DNA of 14,387 nucleotides from JBCCFW01 sp039029535 (GTDB taxonomy: Bacteria > Acidobacteriota > JBCCFW01), in contig JBCCFW010000185.1 of the NCBI GenBank assembly GCA_039029535.1, positions 1 to 14,387 of the forward strand. The letters are read 5' to 3'. The notes beneath the pieces are model-generated. The model saw only the letters and a program-made list of their open reading frames with translations. It did no database searches and was not told where the DNA came from. Shown piece by piece: positions 1 to 7,991 of this stretch (the stretch's first letter is position 1; every line of letters starts with the position of its first letter). Position numbers and translations under genes: made by a program.

Positions 1-1341
1 CAGGGGTCGAAGCCCTCGGTCGACGTGCTCGAGCTGATGCTCGACCTCGACTACGAGGTGGTGCCGGGAGTGCCTCTCGCCGATGACGTCGACGACGAGC
101 TCGGGGTGCCGGTCGGTCCGAACTGGGGGACCGGCACGACCGTCGCGGGTGGCAACGAGTGGATCCTGACCGCCTGCGATCCGCCGGGCAACCAGGCCTA
201 CCGCAACGGACCGGGCGACTGTACCGGTGAGTACGGCGACGATCAGGGCAACCCGTACCTCACGGCTCCCGTGCTCGACATCATGGGACCGGACTCCGCC
301 GCGGCACGGGTCACCAACGTCGCGTGGAACCACCAGGTCGATCTCGGCTCGGCTGGCTTCCCGCTGGGCGGGATCCCCGACGTGCTCGACGCCGACATCG
401 TGGGCGTGCTGCTCTCCGACGATCCCGCCTCCATCGACACCAGCGATCCCTTCGCGCTCCTCAACGGAGTCATCGCTTTCTACGCCGACCTCGAGCCGCT
501 GGGCATCGAGAGCAACACGATGGGCTGGGAGCCGGAGGCCTTCCCAGTCGATCCCGGGGCCTCGATCGGCTTCGACTTCACGCAGCCGGTCTGGCTCACC
601 TGGATCATGGCCCTCGACGTGTCCCCGAGCTTCCCCGGAATCGATGCCCAGGGTGAGGGCTACTGGGTCGACGACCTCGTCATCGAGCACGAGCGGGTCG
701 ATCACGTCCCGTCGGCTGCATCCTGCCTGCGCGACGTGGTGGTCTTCTCGATCCCGCGTCAGCAGGGCGAGGCCTGCCTCGGTGACCCCATCGTTCTCGA
801 CGCCTCCGCATCCGAGTCCCTCGGCTGCGTCGGAGCCTTGGAGTACCGCTTCCTCCTCGACGGAGCACCGGTGGCTTGCTTCGAGGCCGACGGGATGACG
901 CCCCGCACGCAGGACGGTGACGGTTGGGGCACGAGCCCGACCTGCTCCGACACCCCGTCGCAGGGGACGAGCTATGACGTCGAGGTGCGCTGTGACACCG
1001 GTGGTCTCAGCGACGTGCGGTCGATCTTCGTCGCGCCCATCGACGGTCGCCCCGTCGGTGGGCCGTTGGGCACCTTGCGGGTCACCAAGACCGGCGACTG
1101 CCCGGGCGGAGACGTCGAGCTGAGCTGGGTCGACTCGGGGATCACGCCGCAGACCTTCGTGGTCACGCGGGCCGACTCGCCGCTGCGGCCCCTGGACACG
1201 CTCATCGACGTCGATGGCCTGACCCACGTCGAGGCGGGGGGCGCCTGCGACCGCGGCGTCACGCCGTACCGCGGCGTCCTCATCGACTTCTACACGATCG
1301 AGGCTCGCGACGCCTGCACCGGAGCACCGGTCGGCCCCTGA
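1..1341 (+). CDS. secreted multidomain protein, C-terminal part (5' truncated)
   Basis: Frame 1 is open from the first base to TGA at 1339-1341, so 446 residues of a longer protein are visible. A GTG at 25 is an internal codon rather than a convincing start, because the frame is open upstream and no signal peptide follows. The first half (about residues 40-235) is rich in Asp, Gly and aromatic residues and ends in WVDDLVIEHE (near residue 223), a pattern common at the end of jelly-roll/concanavalin-like modules. Residues about 256-345 carry a PKD-like opening (GDPIVLDASASES) with several Cys. Residues about 357-446 look like a fibronectin-III-like module (LRVTKTGDCPGGDVELSWVD). The composition is that of an exported, probably surface-bound or extracellular protein. 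No catalytic motif is visible, and the enzyme or anchor part, if any, lies upstream of the window. Domain assignments are inferred from pattern only. Confidence 0.75.
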   Translation, partial: QGSKPSVDVLELMLDLDYEVVPGVPLADDVDDELGVPVGPNWGTGTTVAGGNEWILTACDPPGNQAYRNGPGDCTGEYGDDQGNPYLTAPVLDIMGPDSAAARVTNVAWNHQVDLGSAGFPLGGIPDVLDADIVGVLLSDDPASIDTSDPFALLNGVIAFYADLEPLGIESNTMGWEPEAFPVDPGASIGFDFTQPVWLTWIMALDVSPSFPGIDAQGEGYWVDDLVIEHERVDHVPSAASCLRDVVVFSIPRQQGEACLGDPIVLDASASESLGCVGALEYRFLLDGAPVACFEADGMTPRTQDGDGWGTSPTCSDTPSQGTSYDVEVRCDTGGLSDVRSIFVAPIDGRPVGGPLGTLRVTKTGDCPGGDVELSWVDSGITPQTFVVTRADSPLRPLDTLIDVDGLTHVEAGGACDRGVTPYRGVLIDFYTIEARDACTGAPVGP

Positions 1342-1355
1342 GCCCTGACGCGAGA

Positions 1356-1409
1356 CCGGGCGGCCCCGTCGATCGACGAGGTCGCCCGGAGAGCCTGGGG
1401 ACGGGCTCT
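1356..1409. terminator. double hairpin between convergent genes (likely bidirectional terminator)
   Basis: Positions 1356-1365 pair with 1380-1389 over 10 bp, including one G-U wobble. Inside this stem 1367-1370 pair with 1375-1378 around GATC. A second hairpin follows at once: AGAGCC (1390-1395) pairs with GGCTCT (1404-1409) around an 8-nt loop. The structures sit in the 84-bp gap between the stop at 1341 (+) and the stop at 1426 (-). There is no U-tract on either strand, so intrinsic termination is an inference from position and stem strength; the hairpins could equally protect 3' ends. Confidence 0.55.
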
Positions 1410-1425
1410 GGCTACGGACCGTGGA

Positions 1426-3147
1426 CTACGGACAGTTCCGGTCGTGCAGCGACATGCTGTACTGGATGCTGCCGCCGCCGTCCTGGGCGTAGTGACCCGA
1501 GATCAACGAACCGGGACGGGTCCACACGGTGCTGCTGAAGGTGATCTTGCTCTTGGTCTCCTTCTTGTTGTTCTCCGACCAAGACGAGTTCACCCCGAGG
1601 ACCTGGGCGCAGTCGTTGCCGGAGCCGTCCTCGCCCCAGACCTGACCGCTGAGACCGGCGATGATGGTCGACGCCTTGTCGCGCTTCCAGCCGCCGCCGC
1701 TCTTGCGCTTGTAGTTCACGGTCTTGGCCTTGACCTTGTGGATGTTGAGGAAGCCCACGTTGGTCTGCGAGATCTTGGCCTTGATGCGACGTTGGCCGCT
1801 GGCGTACTCGAGGTCCTTCTCCTTGTCCCGCGATTGCTTGCGGCAGCACTGGTTGTTGTCGACGTTGATGGTCCAGCAGCTCGTGTCGGAGCAACCGCTG
1901 GCGTTGGAGACCGTCAGGCACACCTCGTAGCTCCCCGAGGTCAGGAACACGTGCTGGGGGTTGGCCGCCGAGGAGAGGGGCTGCCCGTCGTCGAAGTCCC
2001 AGCTGTAGGTCGTGCCGCCGGACGAGTTGTTGTTGAAGGACACGGTCCCGCCGTTGGCCGTCCAGGAGAAGTCGGCGTTGCAACTGGCGATGTCGATCGA
2101 ACGGTTGGTGGTGTCCGTGCAGCCGTCGGCGGTCGTGATCTGAAGGGTGATGAGACGCGGCCCCGGGGCGGAGTAGGTGTGGGTCGGGCTGGCCGAGGTC
2201 GAGGTCGCTCCGTCGCCGAAGTTCCAGAGGTAGCTCATCGGGGCGGTGCCGGTGGACGTGTTGGTGAACTGGTAGGTGAACGAGCCCTGGGAGCTCGCCG
2301 TGAACACCGCCTGGCAGGAGGTGGTCGTGAGCTCCACGCCGAGCTGGTGGAAGTGGAGGTTCGGGCTGATGGGGGCGATGGTGGCCATCGCCTGGCCGAT
2401 CAGGTAGCCGGAGGTGTCGACGGGCTCGGTCTGCTCGATGATCATCATCTCCTCGACCTGCTCGTTGAGGCTGGCGAGAGTGCAGGCCTGCTGGTGCCGG
2501 ATCTCCTCGAGCACGTCGAAGCGCCCGTCGGTGATCTCCACGGCCAGGCCGCGGTTGATGAACTTGATCAGCCGGTGACCGATGCAGACCTCCATCCGCG
2601 GGTTGAGCACGGTACGGAGGATGTCGTCGTTGATGAAGTGCATGTCGATGTCGATGTCCTCGGTGTCCATGCCGATGTCGAGGAGGGACACTTCCTTGTC
2701 CGCCAGCTCACGACGCAGCGACGTGAAGCGCAGGCACTCCTCGAAGGCGTCGAGCTCCGGGCGCTCGGGCTCGTCCGGATCTGGATCACCGGGGACCGTC
2801 GGGTCGTCGGCTTCCGTTTCTTCGGCGCCGCCCACGGGGCCGTCGTCTCGCGTGCCGCCGCCGGGCAGCCGCGGTCCGGCGGGCCCTCGCTCCAGGGGGC
2901 TGGAGGGTCGTCGGCGGCCCTCGCCTTCGAGGAGCCGGGGATCGAAGGGGTCGAGGCCGGTGGAGGGTCGGGTGTCGGCCCGTTCGAGGTCCTTCAGGAC
3001 TCGGTGGAACACCTCCATGTTCTCGAAGCACAGGATGCCGTCGTGCGCGTTGCTCACGCCGACCAGCTCGATGGGAGGCCGGTCGGCGAACGCGTTGGTG
3101 GTCAGGGACAGGGTCACGAGCGCGGTGATCAGGCGGGGGAAGCTCAT
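1426..3147 (-). CDS. secreted protein with two PKD domains and conserved flanking regions
   Basis: This 573-residue protein starts at ATG 3147. GGAG lies 8 nt upstream and a clear signal peptide follows (residues 1-21, probable cleavage AFA|D). Stop is TAG. An upstream in-frame start (3270) would put an Arg-rich stretch before the signal peptide and is rejected. Residues about 30-130 contain a Pro/Arg/Gly/Asp-rich linker. Residues about 130-240 hold an acidic module (DIGMDTEDIDIDMHFINDD, then LNPRMEVCIGHRLIKFINRG). Two PKD domains follow: about 274-354 (WNFGDG at 308-313) and 356-430 (WDFDDG at 383-388). A basic C-terminal region (434-573) starts with CC and includes RRIKAKISQTNVGF and KVKAKTVNYKRK. 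PKD domains are β-sandwich adhesion or spacer modules of exported proteins. No enzyme motif is seen. From memory the N- and C-terminal regions resemble those of PKD proteins common in Bacteroidota; a homology search would test that. Confidence 0.88.
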   Translation of the reverse strand: MSFPRLITALVTLSLTTNAFADRPPIELVGVSNAHDGILCFENMEVFHRVLKDLERADTRPSTGLDPFDPRLLEGEGRRRPSSPLERGPAGPRLPGGGTRDDGPVGGAEETEADDPTVPGDPDPDEPERPELDAFEECLRFTSLRRELADKEVSLLDIGMDTEDIDIDMHFINDDILRTVLNPRMEVCIGHRLIKFINRGLAVEITDGRFDVLEEIRHQQACTLASLNEQVEEMMIIEQTEPVDTSGYLIGQAMATIAPISPNLHFHQLGVELTTTSCQAVFTASSQGSFTYQFTNTSTGTAPMSYLWNFGDGATSTSASPTHTYSAPGPRLITLQITTADGCTDTTNRSIDIASCNADFSWTANGGTVSFNNNSSGGTTYSWDFDDGQPLSSAANPQHVFLTSGSYEVCLTVSNASGCSDTSCWTINVDNNQCCRKQSRDKEKDLEYASGQRRIKAKISQTNVGFLNIHKVKAKTVNYKRKSGGGWKRDKASTIIAGLSGQVWGEDGSGNDCAQVLGVNSSWSENNKKETKSKITFSSTVWTRPGSLISGHYAQDGGGSIQYSMSLHDRNCP

Positions 3148-3225
3148 CGTGAGTCTCCGGTCGATGTCGCTGTTGAAAGAAAATGCGAGCACCCAGAGAG
3201 GGCGCTCGGTCACTTCTCCCGTAGG

Positions 3226-3290
3226 ACGACGGGGCCGGGTCGATCTCACGACGGGTCGGCCCGTCGTCACGCTGGTCGCGCGACGACGGG
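3226..3290. repeat. ACGACGGG repeat cluster with perfect hairpin upstream of PKD gene
   Basis: ACGACGGG occurs on the plus strand at 3226-3233, 3248-3255 and 3283-3290. Its inverse CCCGTCGT lies at 3260-3267. Copies at 3248 and 3260 form a perfect 8-bp stem with a 4-nt loop (TCGG). The cluster fills much of the 150-bp gap between the small secreted gene (ending at 3298, -) and the PKD gene (starting at 3147, -). It may be a terminator for the former or a regulatory leader of the latter; the extra copies permit alternative pairings. No U-tract is seen. Confidence 0.45.
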
Positions 3291-3297
3291 TCTGAGC

Positions 3298-3849
3298 TCA
3301 GGAGCCGACGCCATTGACGGTGAACTCGCAGGAGCCGTTGTCGATGCAGGTCACGGACAGCGAGCCGCCGTGGGGAACAGGCAGCGCGATGCGAGGCGGC
3401 CGACCGGTCCAGCCGACCTGCTCGTCTGATCCACCTTCACCACCCTCTCCGCCGTTGGCGTTGCTCGGCGGGTAGGTCCCGACGATCTCGCCGTCCGAGT
3501 CCCGAACCTCCGCGACGACCGGGCAGGAGCTGCTGGCGACGGCCAGGTTGAAGCCGACACGGGCGGTCTGCTGCACGTGAGCGGGCTCGTAGCTCTGGTA
3601 GATCGTGACCGAGGCGGCATCGGAGTCACACTGGACGCCACCCGAGGCGCCTCCCACCTCGTAGGTGCCCGGAGGCGGGGGCTGGCTCAGCAGGTCGTCC
3701 ATGTCGTCGAGAAGCTGTTGGATCAGGGCGAACAGCGCGTCGAGGTCATCGTCGCCGGCATGGGCGACGGGCGTCGTCCACAGGGCGATTCCGAGGGTAA
3801 GGATGGCGGTCAAGCCGAGGGCGAGTCGTTCTTTCTTCAGGGTGCTCAT
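3298..3849 (-). CDS. small exported protein of unknown function
   Basis: The 183-residue product starts at ATG 3849 with a purine-rich Shine-Dalgarno (GAGAGGAC) upstream. It has a textbook signal peptide: KK at residues 5-6, a hydrophobic core at 9-26 and probable cleavage AHA|G after 31. The in-frame extension back to 4281 overlaps the 3' end of the neighbouring glycosyltransferase gene and is rejected. The mature part opens with an acidic Leu-rich helix (DDDLDALFALIQQLLDDMDD), then a Pro run, then a Ser/Val-rich β-type region with four Cys that could form two disulfides. A Gly/Glu loop (GGEGGEGG) lies near residues 137-144. I do not recognise a family. It lies just upstream of the PKD gene on the same strand, 150 bp away, so the two may share a secreted or surface role. 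Confidence 0.75.
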   Translation of the reverse strand: MSTLKKERLALGLTAILTLGIALWTTPVAHAGDDDLDALFALIQQLLDDMDDLLSQPPPPGTYEVGGASGGVQCDSDAASVTIYQSYEPAHVQQTARVGFNLAVASSSCPVVAEVRDSDGEIVGTYPPSNANGGEGGEGGSDEQVGWTGRPPRIALPVPHGGSLSVTCIDNGSCEFTVNGVGS

Positions 3850-3903
3850 GACGAGTGTCCTCTCGAGGGGAACGGAGTCGTGAGCACGTCCGCCTGGAAG
3901 CCT

Positions 3904-3929
3904 CACGGTCTCTGGTTGAAGGAACCGTG
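3904..3929 (-). promoter_or_regulatory. inverted repeat upstream of small secreted gene
   Basis: CACGGT (3904-3909) and ACCGTG (3924-3929) form a perfect 6-bp inverted repeat with a 14-nt spacer. It sits 55 bp upstream of the ATG at 3849 and downstream of the glycosyltransferase stop at 3999. It could be a leader hairpin, an operator or a weak terminator. No U-tract and no convincing -35/-10 pair were found in the 149-bp gap. Confidence 0.3.
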
Positions 3930-3998
3930 ACGCCCGCACAGGTCGTCCGTCGGTTCGTCCTAAAGAGACGCGGTGGTGGAGACTTCGTGACAGCCGAG

Positions 3999-5969
3999 TC
4001 AGCGGCGATCGGGCGATCGCAGGGACCAGAGACTCGCGGGTCCCTCGGTCAGGACGAGCTCGGCGTGGTCGGCGAGGAGCCGTCGGACCAGCGCGACGTG
4101 CTGGTCGACGGGGCGGGTGGGGTTCTGGACCACCCCGAGGAAGGCCTGGCGAGCCTCGTCGTTGGTGAGCAGGTGCGTGAAGCCGGCTTCCTTCAGGCGC
4201 CTCGCGAGCTCGGCGGCATCGGGATCGCCCTCGAGGTGATGACGCAGCGGCGAGCGGTCGAAGTAGGTGGCGACCACGCACTCGCGGTGCAGTCCCCAGG
4301 TGCGGGCCTCGTCGATGCTGAGCACGACGGCGTCCGTGGGGAGCTGCTCGTTGGCCAGCTCGAAGAGCCGGGAGGGTGAGGCGGGGATGGTGCGCGCTCG
4401 ATACTGATCGGCCGACTCCGAGCCGACGAGGTAGGCGAGCGGATCACGGCTGCGGCCCGTCTCCCGGAGACGATGGAGGGTCGAAACCCCGAGCAAGACG
4501 ACGATCAGGCCGACCAGGACTGGGCGGAGGCGTCTCAGGTCACGGCGACCCAGGATCGACAACATGGTCGCCGCGGCCAGCGCGGCCATCAGGGCCTGGA
4601 CGACGATGCCGTAGCGCGGCACCGGCGTGGCGAGCCACCAGCCGAGCAGGGACAGCAAGGCCAGCAGCCCCGCGCAGCGACCGGCCGCGCGTCGTCGTCG
4701 AAGGAAGGGGATCCCGAGGGCGAGCAGGGCCAGCGGGGTCCACTCTCCGACGTCGAGGAGGGTCCGGAGGAAGGCGGCGGGCACGTGCACGAGCTCGCCC
4801 CCGCCCAGCGCCGCCTTCTCGTCGGTGTAACGCGCGATCCAGGCCAGCCACTGCTGTTCCTCGTCGGTCGTGCCGAACAGGCGGCCCAGGAACGGGTAGC
4901 CGGGGTTGCCGTGTCGCACGACGTTGATCGCGGCGTAGGGGAGGACGGGACCGAGCGCGGCCACCAGGCCCAGGACCAGGCGGCGCGGTGAGGGCCGCAC
5001 CCAGGCCACGCAGGTCAGGCCGAGGATGAGGGCATGGATGAGCCCGAGGACCTTGAAGGTCGCCCCCAGCCCGGCCAACAGCAGGGCGACGACCGCGAGC
5101 TCGTCTCGACGACGGGCGCGCAGGGCGAGGTCGCAGGCGACGACGAAGCAGGCGGCCTGCATCAGGTCGACGCCGGCGACGAACGAGGACAGCGCCGCCT
5201 GACGCGAGACGAGGAAGATCGCCGCGGCGAGCGGACCGGCCGCTCGATGGAGGTGACGTCGCGCGAAGTCGCCCACCGCCCACGCGCAGACGATGGCCTG
5301 GAGCCAGTGGAAGGGCTCGACGCGGAAGTCGAGGGACAGGCAGAGCAGCAGGGTGTCGAGCAGCTCGACGCCGTGGGGGAGATGGCTGAAGAAGTTGTCG
5401 GGCATCTCGATGAGCCCGCCCGCGAGCACGTAGGCCTGGGGGATGACGAGGTGGTACTCCAGGGCGTCGAACCAGGTCGTGGGGGGCAGGCTCGCGAGGA
5501 AGGTGGCGGCGAGCACCGGCAGCACCGCCGCGACCAGCGGCAGGGTCGCGAGTCGGCTCCGGAGCCGGGCGGCTCGCGGGAGCAACCAGCGGCGGAGGTC
5601 GGGGAGCGCCAGGACGGTGCCGGCGGTGAGGAGCAGCACGGCCGCCACCCGCGACAGCAGCCCGAGCAGGCCGAAGGCGATGACGCCGAGCTGGAGGACA
5701 CCGCAGCCCAGCAGCCACGCCGCCACGGGGCTCAGGGCGGTGGCAGCCGACGCCGACCAGCGACCGAGCCCTTGGACGGTCAGGCGGCCGAAGCCAAGGG
5801 CCGCGAGGCTGATCCAGGCCGCGGCGAGCAGCGACGGACCGAGCTCCCGGACGATCGTCAGCTCGAGGAGCCCCGTGAGGGCCACGACGGCTCCCAGCAG
5901 CGCGGCCAGGCCGACGGCGATGCCGGGGAAGGAGCCGTGTCGGCCGTCGGGAGTGGGGGCGCCGCTCAT
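3999..5969 (-). CDS. GT-C-type polytopic membrane glycosyltransferase (GT39-like)
   Basis: This 656-residue protein probably transfers a sugar from a lipid-linked donor on the outer face of the cytoplasmic membrane. It has a short polar N-terminus, then many hydrophobic segments (roughly residues 15-510), and a soluble C-terminal region of about 140 residues. The first large extracytoplasmic loop contains W-F-D-A-L-E-Y-H-L (166-174). This Asp-containing motif is typical of GT-C enzymes of the PMT/ArnT type, with D168 the expected catalytic or metal-site residue. The soluble tail contains ADQYRARTIPASPSRLFELANEQLP and LPTDAVVLSIDEA, a layout seen in GT39-like proteins. ATG 5969 is chosen because the hydrophobic region follows at once and the longer frame runs into the divergent rmlB. 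There is no Shine-Dalgarno. It is divergent from the rhamnose operon, consistent with a role in surface glycan or glycoprotein assembly. Donor and acceptor cannot be told. Confidence 0.8.
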   Translation of the reverse strand: MSGAPTPDGRHGSFPGIAVGLAALLGAVVALTGLLELTIVRELGPSLLAAAWISLAALGFGRLTVQGLGRWSASAATALSPVAAWLLGCGVLQLGVIAFGLLGLLSRVAAVLLLTAGTVLALPDLRRWLLPRAARLRSRLATLPLVAAVLPVLAATFLASLPPTTWFDALEYHLVIPQAYVLAGGLIEMPDNFFSHLPHGVELLDTLLLCLSLDFRVEPFHWLQAIVCAWAVGDFARRHLHRAAGPLAAAIFLVSRQAALSSFVAGVDLMQAACFVVACDLALRARRRDELAVVALLLAGLGATFKVLGLIHALILGLTCVAWVRPSPRRLVLGLVAALGPVLPYAAINVVRHGNPGYPFLGRLFGTTDEEQQWLAWIARYTDEKAALGGGELVHVPAAFLRTLLDVGEWTPLALLALGIPFLRRRRAAGRCAGLLALLSLLGWWLATPVPRYGIVVQALMAALAAATMLSILGRRDLRRLRPVLVGLIVVLLGVSTLHRLRETGRSRDPLAYLVGSESADQYRARTIPASPSRLFELANEQLPTDAVVLSIDEARTWGLHRECVVATYFDRSPLRHHLEGDPDAAELARRLKEAGFTHLLTNDEARQAFLGVVQNPTRPVDQHVALVRRLLADHAELVLTEGPASLWSLRSPDRR

Positions 5970-6051
5970 GAGACGAGGGTACCGCCGTCGGCCGTCGAGA
6001 CCGACGCTTGTCGCTTGTTCCGCCTGGGGCGCGCGTGGGACGATCCCGGTG
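5970..6051. promoter_or_regulatory. divergent promoter region, GT-C gene / rmlB
   Basis: These 82 bp separate two divergent starts, so both promoters should lie here. On the minus strand TACCCT (fits TAnnnT) lies 6 nt before ATG 5969, which would give a leaderless or nearly leaderless transcript; no Shine-Dalgarno is present. On the plus strand TTGTTC (6015-6020), an 18-nt spacer and GACGAT (6039-6044) end 7 nt before ATG 6052, also without a clear Shine-Dalgarno. Both are weak matches and are inferences from position. Confidence 0.3.
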
Positions 6052-7113
6052 ATGGAGTGCTTGCTCGTCACCGGCGGAGCCGGGTTCATCGGCAGTCATC
6101 TCGTTCGGCTCGCCGTCGAGAGAGGGCTCCGGGTCGTCGATCTCGACGCCCTCACCTACGCTGGCAACCCCCGCAACCTCGAGGGCATCCCCACCGAGCG
6201 GCACGTCTTCGTCGAGGGCTCCGTCAACGACCGAGCGCTGCTCGCGCGGCTGCTCGAGGAGCATCGGCCCGACGCCGTGATTCACCTGGCGGCGGAGTCT
6301 CACGTCGACCGCTCCCTCGACGACCCCACGCTCTTCGTGCGGACCAACATCAACGGCACCTTCGAGCTGCTCGAGGCGACGCTCGATCACTGGAAGGGCA
6401 TCGGCCCGGGGGAGCGTGAGCGCTTCCGCTATCTCCAGGTCTCGACCGACGAGGTCTACGGCTCGGTGAAGACCGGCTTCTCGCGGGAGGGCGACCCCTA
6501 CGATCCGCGCTCGCCGTATGCGGCCTCCAAGGCGGCGGCCGATCACCTCGTCCGCTCGTTCCATCACGCTCACGGCCTTCCGACGCTCGTCACGAGCTGC
6601 GGCAACAACTACGGGCCACGGCAGGCACCGGAGAAGCTCATCCCTCGCGCCATCCTGTGCTTGCTCGCCGGCGAGCGGCTCCCGATCTACGGTCGCGGCG
6701 AGAACGTCCGCGACTGGATCTTCGTCGAGGACCACTGTCGGGCCCTGCTCGAGGTCGTCGGCCAGGGCGAGCCGGGTCGGACTTACCACGTGGGAGCGGA
6801 GGACCGTCGACGCAATCTCGACGTCGCCTCCACGATCTGCGCCGTGCTCGACGAGCTGCGACCACGTGCAGATGGGGCGCGTCACGAGGAGAGCATCGCG
6901 TTCGTCGAAGATCGCCCGGGCCATGACCTCCGCTATGCCCTCGACGTGTCGCGGATCCGTGACGAGCTCGGCTGGGAGGCGGAGCTGTCCTTCGAGGACG
7001 GCCTGCGTCGCACGGTGAGCTGGTATCTCGAGAACGACGCCTGGGTGACCGAGGCCCTTGCGCGACCCGACGCTCTCTCGCGTCAGGGGCTGGGCCGGAC
7101 GGAGCGAACGTGA
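6052..7113 (+). CDS. rmlB: dTDP-glucose 4,6-dehydratase
   Basis: This 353-residue SDR-family enzyme converts dTDP-D-glucose to dTDP-4-keto-6-deoxy-D-glucose, the second step of dTDP-L-rhamnose synthesis in the cytoplasm. It has the NAD-binding motif TGGAGFIGSH (7-16), the YAGN signature (36-39), the catalytic T-D-E triad (132-134, in STDEVYG) and Y156-AAS-K160. GNNYGPRQ.PEKLIPR and the GRGENVRDWIFVEDHC stretch are hallmark sequences that separate RmlB from other SDR epimerases. Length is normal for the family. The ATG at 6052 puts the Rossmann β-strand immediately after the start. It is first in a four-gene rml operon and overlaps rmlA by 4 bp (GTGA). Function is secure. Confidence 0.97.
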   Translation: MECLLVTGGAGFIGSHLVRLAVERGLRVVDLDALTYAGNPRNLEGIPTERHVFVEGSVNDRALLARLLEEHRPDAVIHLAAESHVDRSLDDPTLFVRTNINGTFELLEATLDHWKGIGPGERERFRYLQVSTDEVYGSVKTGFSREGDPYDPRSPYAASKAAADHLVRSFHHAHGLPTLVTSCGNNYGPRQAPEKLIPRAILCLLAGERLPIYGRGENVRDWIFVEDHCRALLEVVGQGEPGRTYHVGAEDRRRNLDVASTICAVLDELRPRADGARHEESIAFVEDRPGHDLRYALDVSRIRDELGWEAELSFEDGLRRTVSWYLENDAWVTEALARPDALSRQGLGRTERT

Positions 7114-7991
7114 ACCGCCGAGGCATCGTCCTGGCCGGGGGCACCGGCACGCGCCTGCATCCGTTGACCCGCGGGATCTCCAAGCAGCTCCTGCCGATCT
7201 ACGACAAGCCGATGGTGTACCACCCGCTGTCGGTGCTGATGCTCGCGGGGCTCCGCGAGGTCATGGTCATCACGACCCCCCGCGACCGGCCGGCCTTCGA
7301 GGCCCTCCTGGGTGACGGCTCCGAGCTCGGCATGCGCATCGTCCACGCCGAGCAGGACCGGCCCGAGGGCATCGCCCAGGCCTTCCTCATCGCCGAGCCC
7401 TTCCTCGACGGAGCACCGTCCACGCTCATCCTCGGGGACAACCTGTTCTTCGGACCGGGCCTCACGAGACGTCTCAAGGAGGTCGCGGCTCGGACGACCG
7501 GCGCGACCGTGTTCGCACATCCGGTGAAGGACCCCACGGCCTACGGCGTGGTCGAGCTCGACGACGACGGTCGTCCCTCGAGCCTGGAGGAGAAGCCCGC
7601 CCAGCCCGCGTCTGACCTGGCCGTGACCGGTCTCTACTTCGTCGACGAGCGGGTGGTCGACATCGTGTCCACGCTGAAGCCGTCCGCGCGGGGCGAGCTC
7701 GAGATCACCGACGTCAGCCGTCGCTATCTCGAGGATGGGCACTTGAGCGTCGAGCAGCTCGGCCGGGGCTTCGCCTGGCTCGACACGGGCACGCACGACT
7801 CCCTGCTCGACGCCAGCAGCTTCGTCGCCACCATCGAGCGACGGCAGGGCTTCAAGATCGCCTGCGTGGAAGAGATCGCCTGGCGCAACGGCTGGATTGA
7901 CGACGCACAGCTCCGACGGCTCGGCGACGCGCTCGGGGCGACCGAGTACGGTCGCTACCTTCACGCCCTGGCCGACGGGGGCAAGCGATGA
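7110..7991 (+). CDS. rmlA: glucose-1-phosphate thymidylyltransferase
   Basis: The 293-residue nucleotidyltransferase joins glucose-1-phosphate and dTTP to give dTDP-glucose and pyrophosphate, the first committed step. The signature GGTGTRLHPLT is at residues 10-20, followed by SKQLLPIYDKPM (24-35) with K25. The Mg-binding aspartates are seen as D110 (LGDN) and D225 (WLDTGT). EEKP, GELEITD and GLYF segments fall in the usual order, and the length matches short-form RmlA. The start is GTG 7110, overlapping the rmlB stop as GTGA, which indicates translational coupling. It overlaps rmlC by 4 bp (ATGA). RmlA is normally feedback-inhibited by dTDP-rhamnose; nothing in the sequence contradicts this. 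Confidence 0.97.
   Translation: MNRRGIVLAGGTGTRLHPLTRGISKQLLPIYDKPMVYHPLSVLMLAGLREVMVITTPRDRPAFEALLGDGSELGMRIVHAEQDRPEGIAQAFLIAEPFLDGAPSTLILGDNLFFGPGLTRRLKEVAARTTGATVFAHPVKDPTAYGVVELDDDGRPSSLEEKPAQPASDLAVTGLYFVDERVVDIVSTLKPSARGELEITDVSRRYLEDGHLSVEQLGRGFAWLDTGTHDSLLDASSFVATIERRQGFKIACVEEIAWRNGWIDDAQLRRLGDALGATEYGRYLHALADGGKR

Noticed and set aside
2641..2690. Tandem ATGTCG-like repeats
   Set aside because: They encode the acidic DIDIDMH segment of the PKD protein on the other strand; no sign of an independent repeat element.
1444..3429. 661-codon open frame on the plus strand
   Set aside because: It is antisense to the PKD gene, is Val/Gly/Arg-rich low-complexity in translation, and has no signal peptide or domain. 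High-GC shadow frame.
4540..6924. 794-codon open frame on the minus strand
   Set aside because: It overlaps the GT-C gene in another frame and runs antisense through rmlB; its translation is Arg/Pro-rich without motifs.
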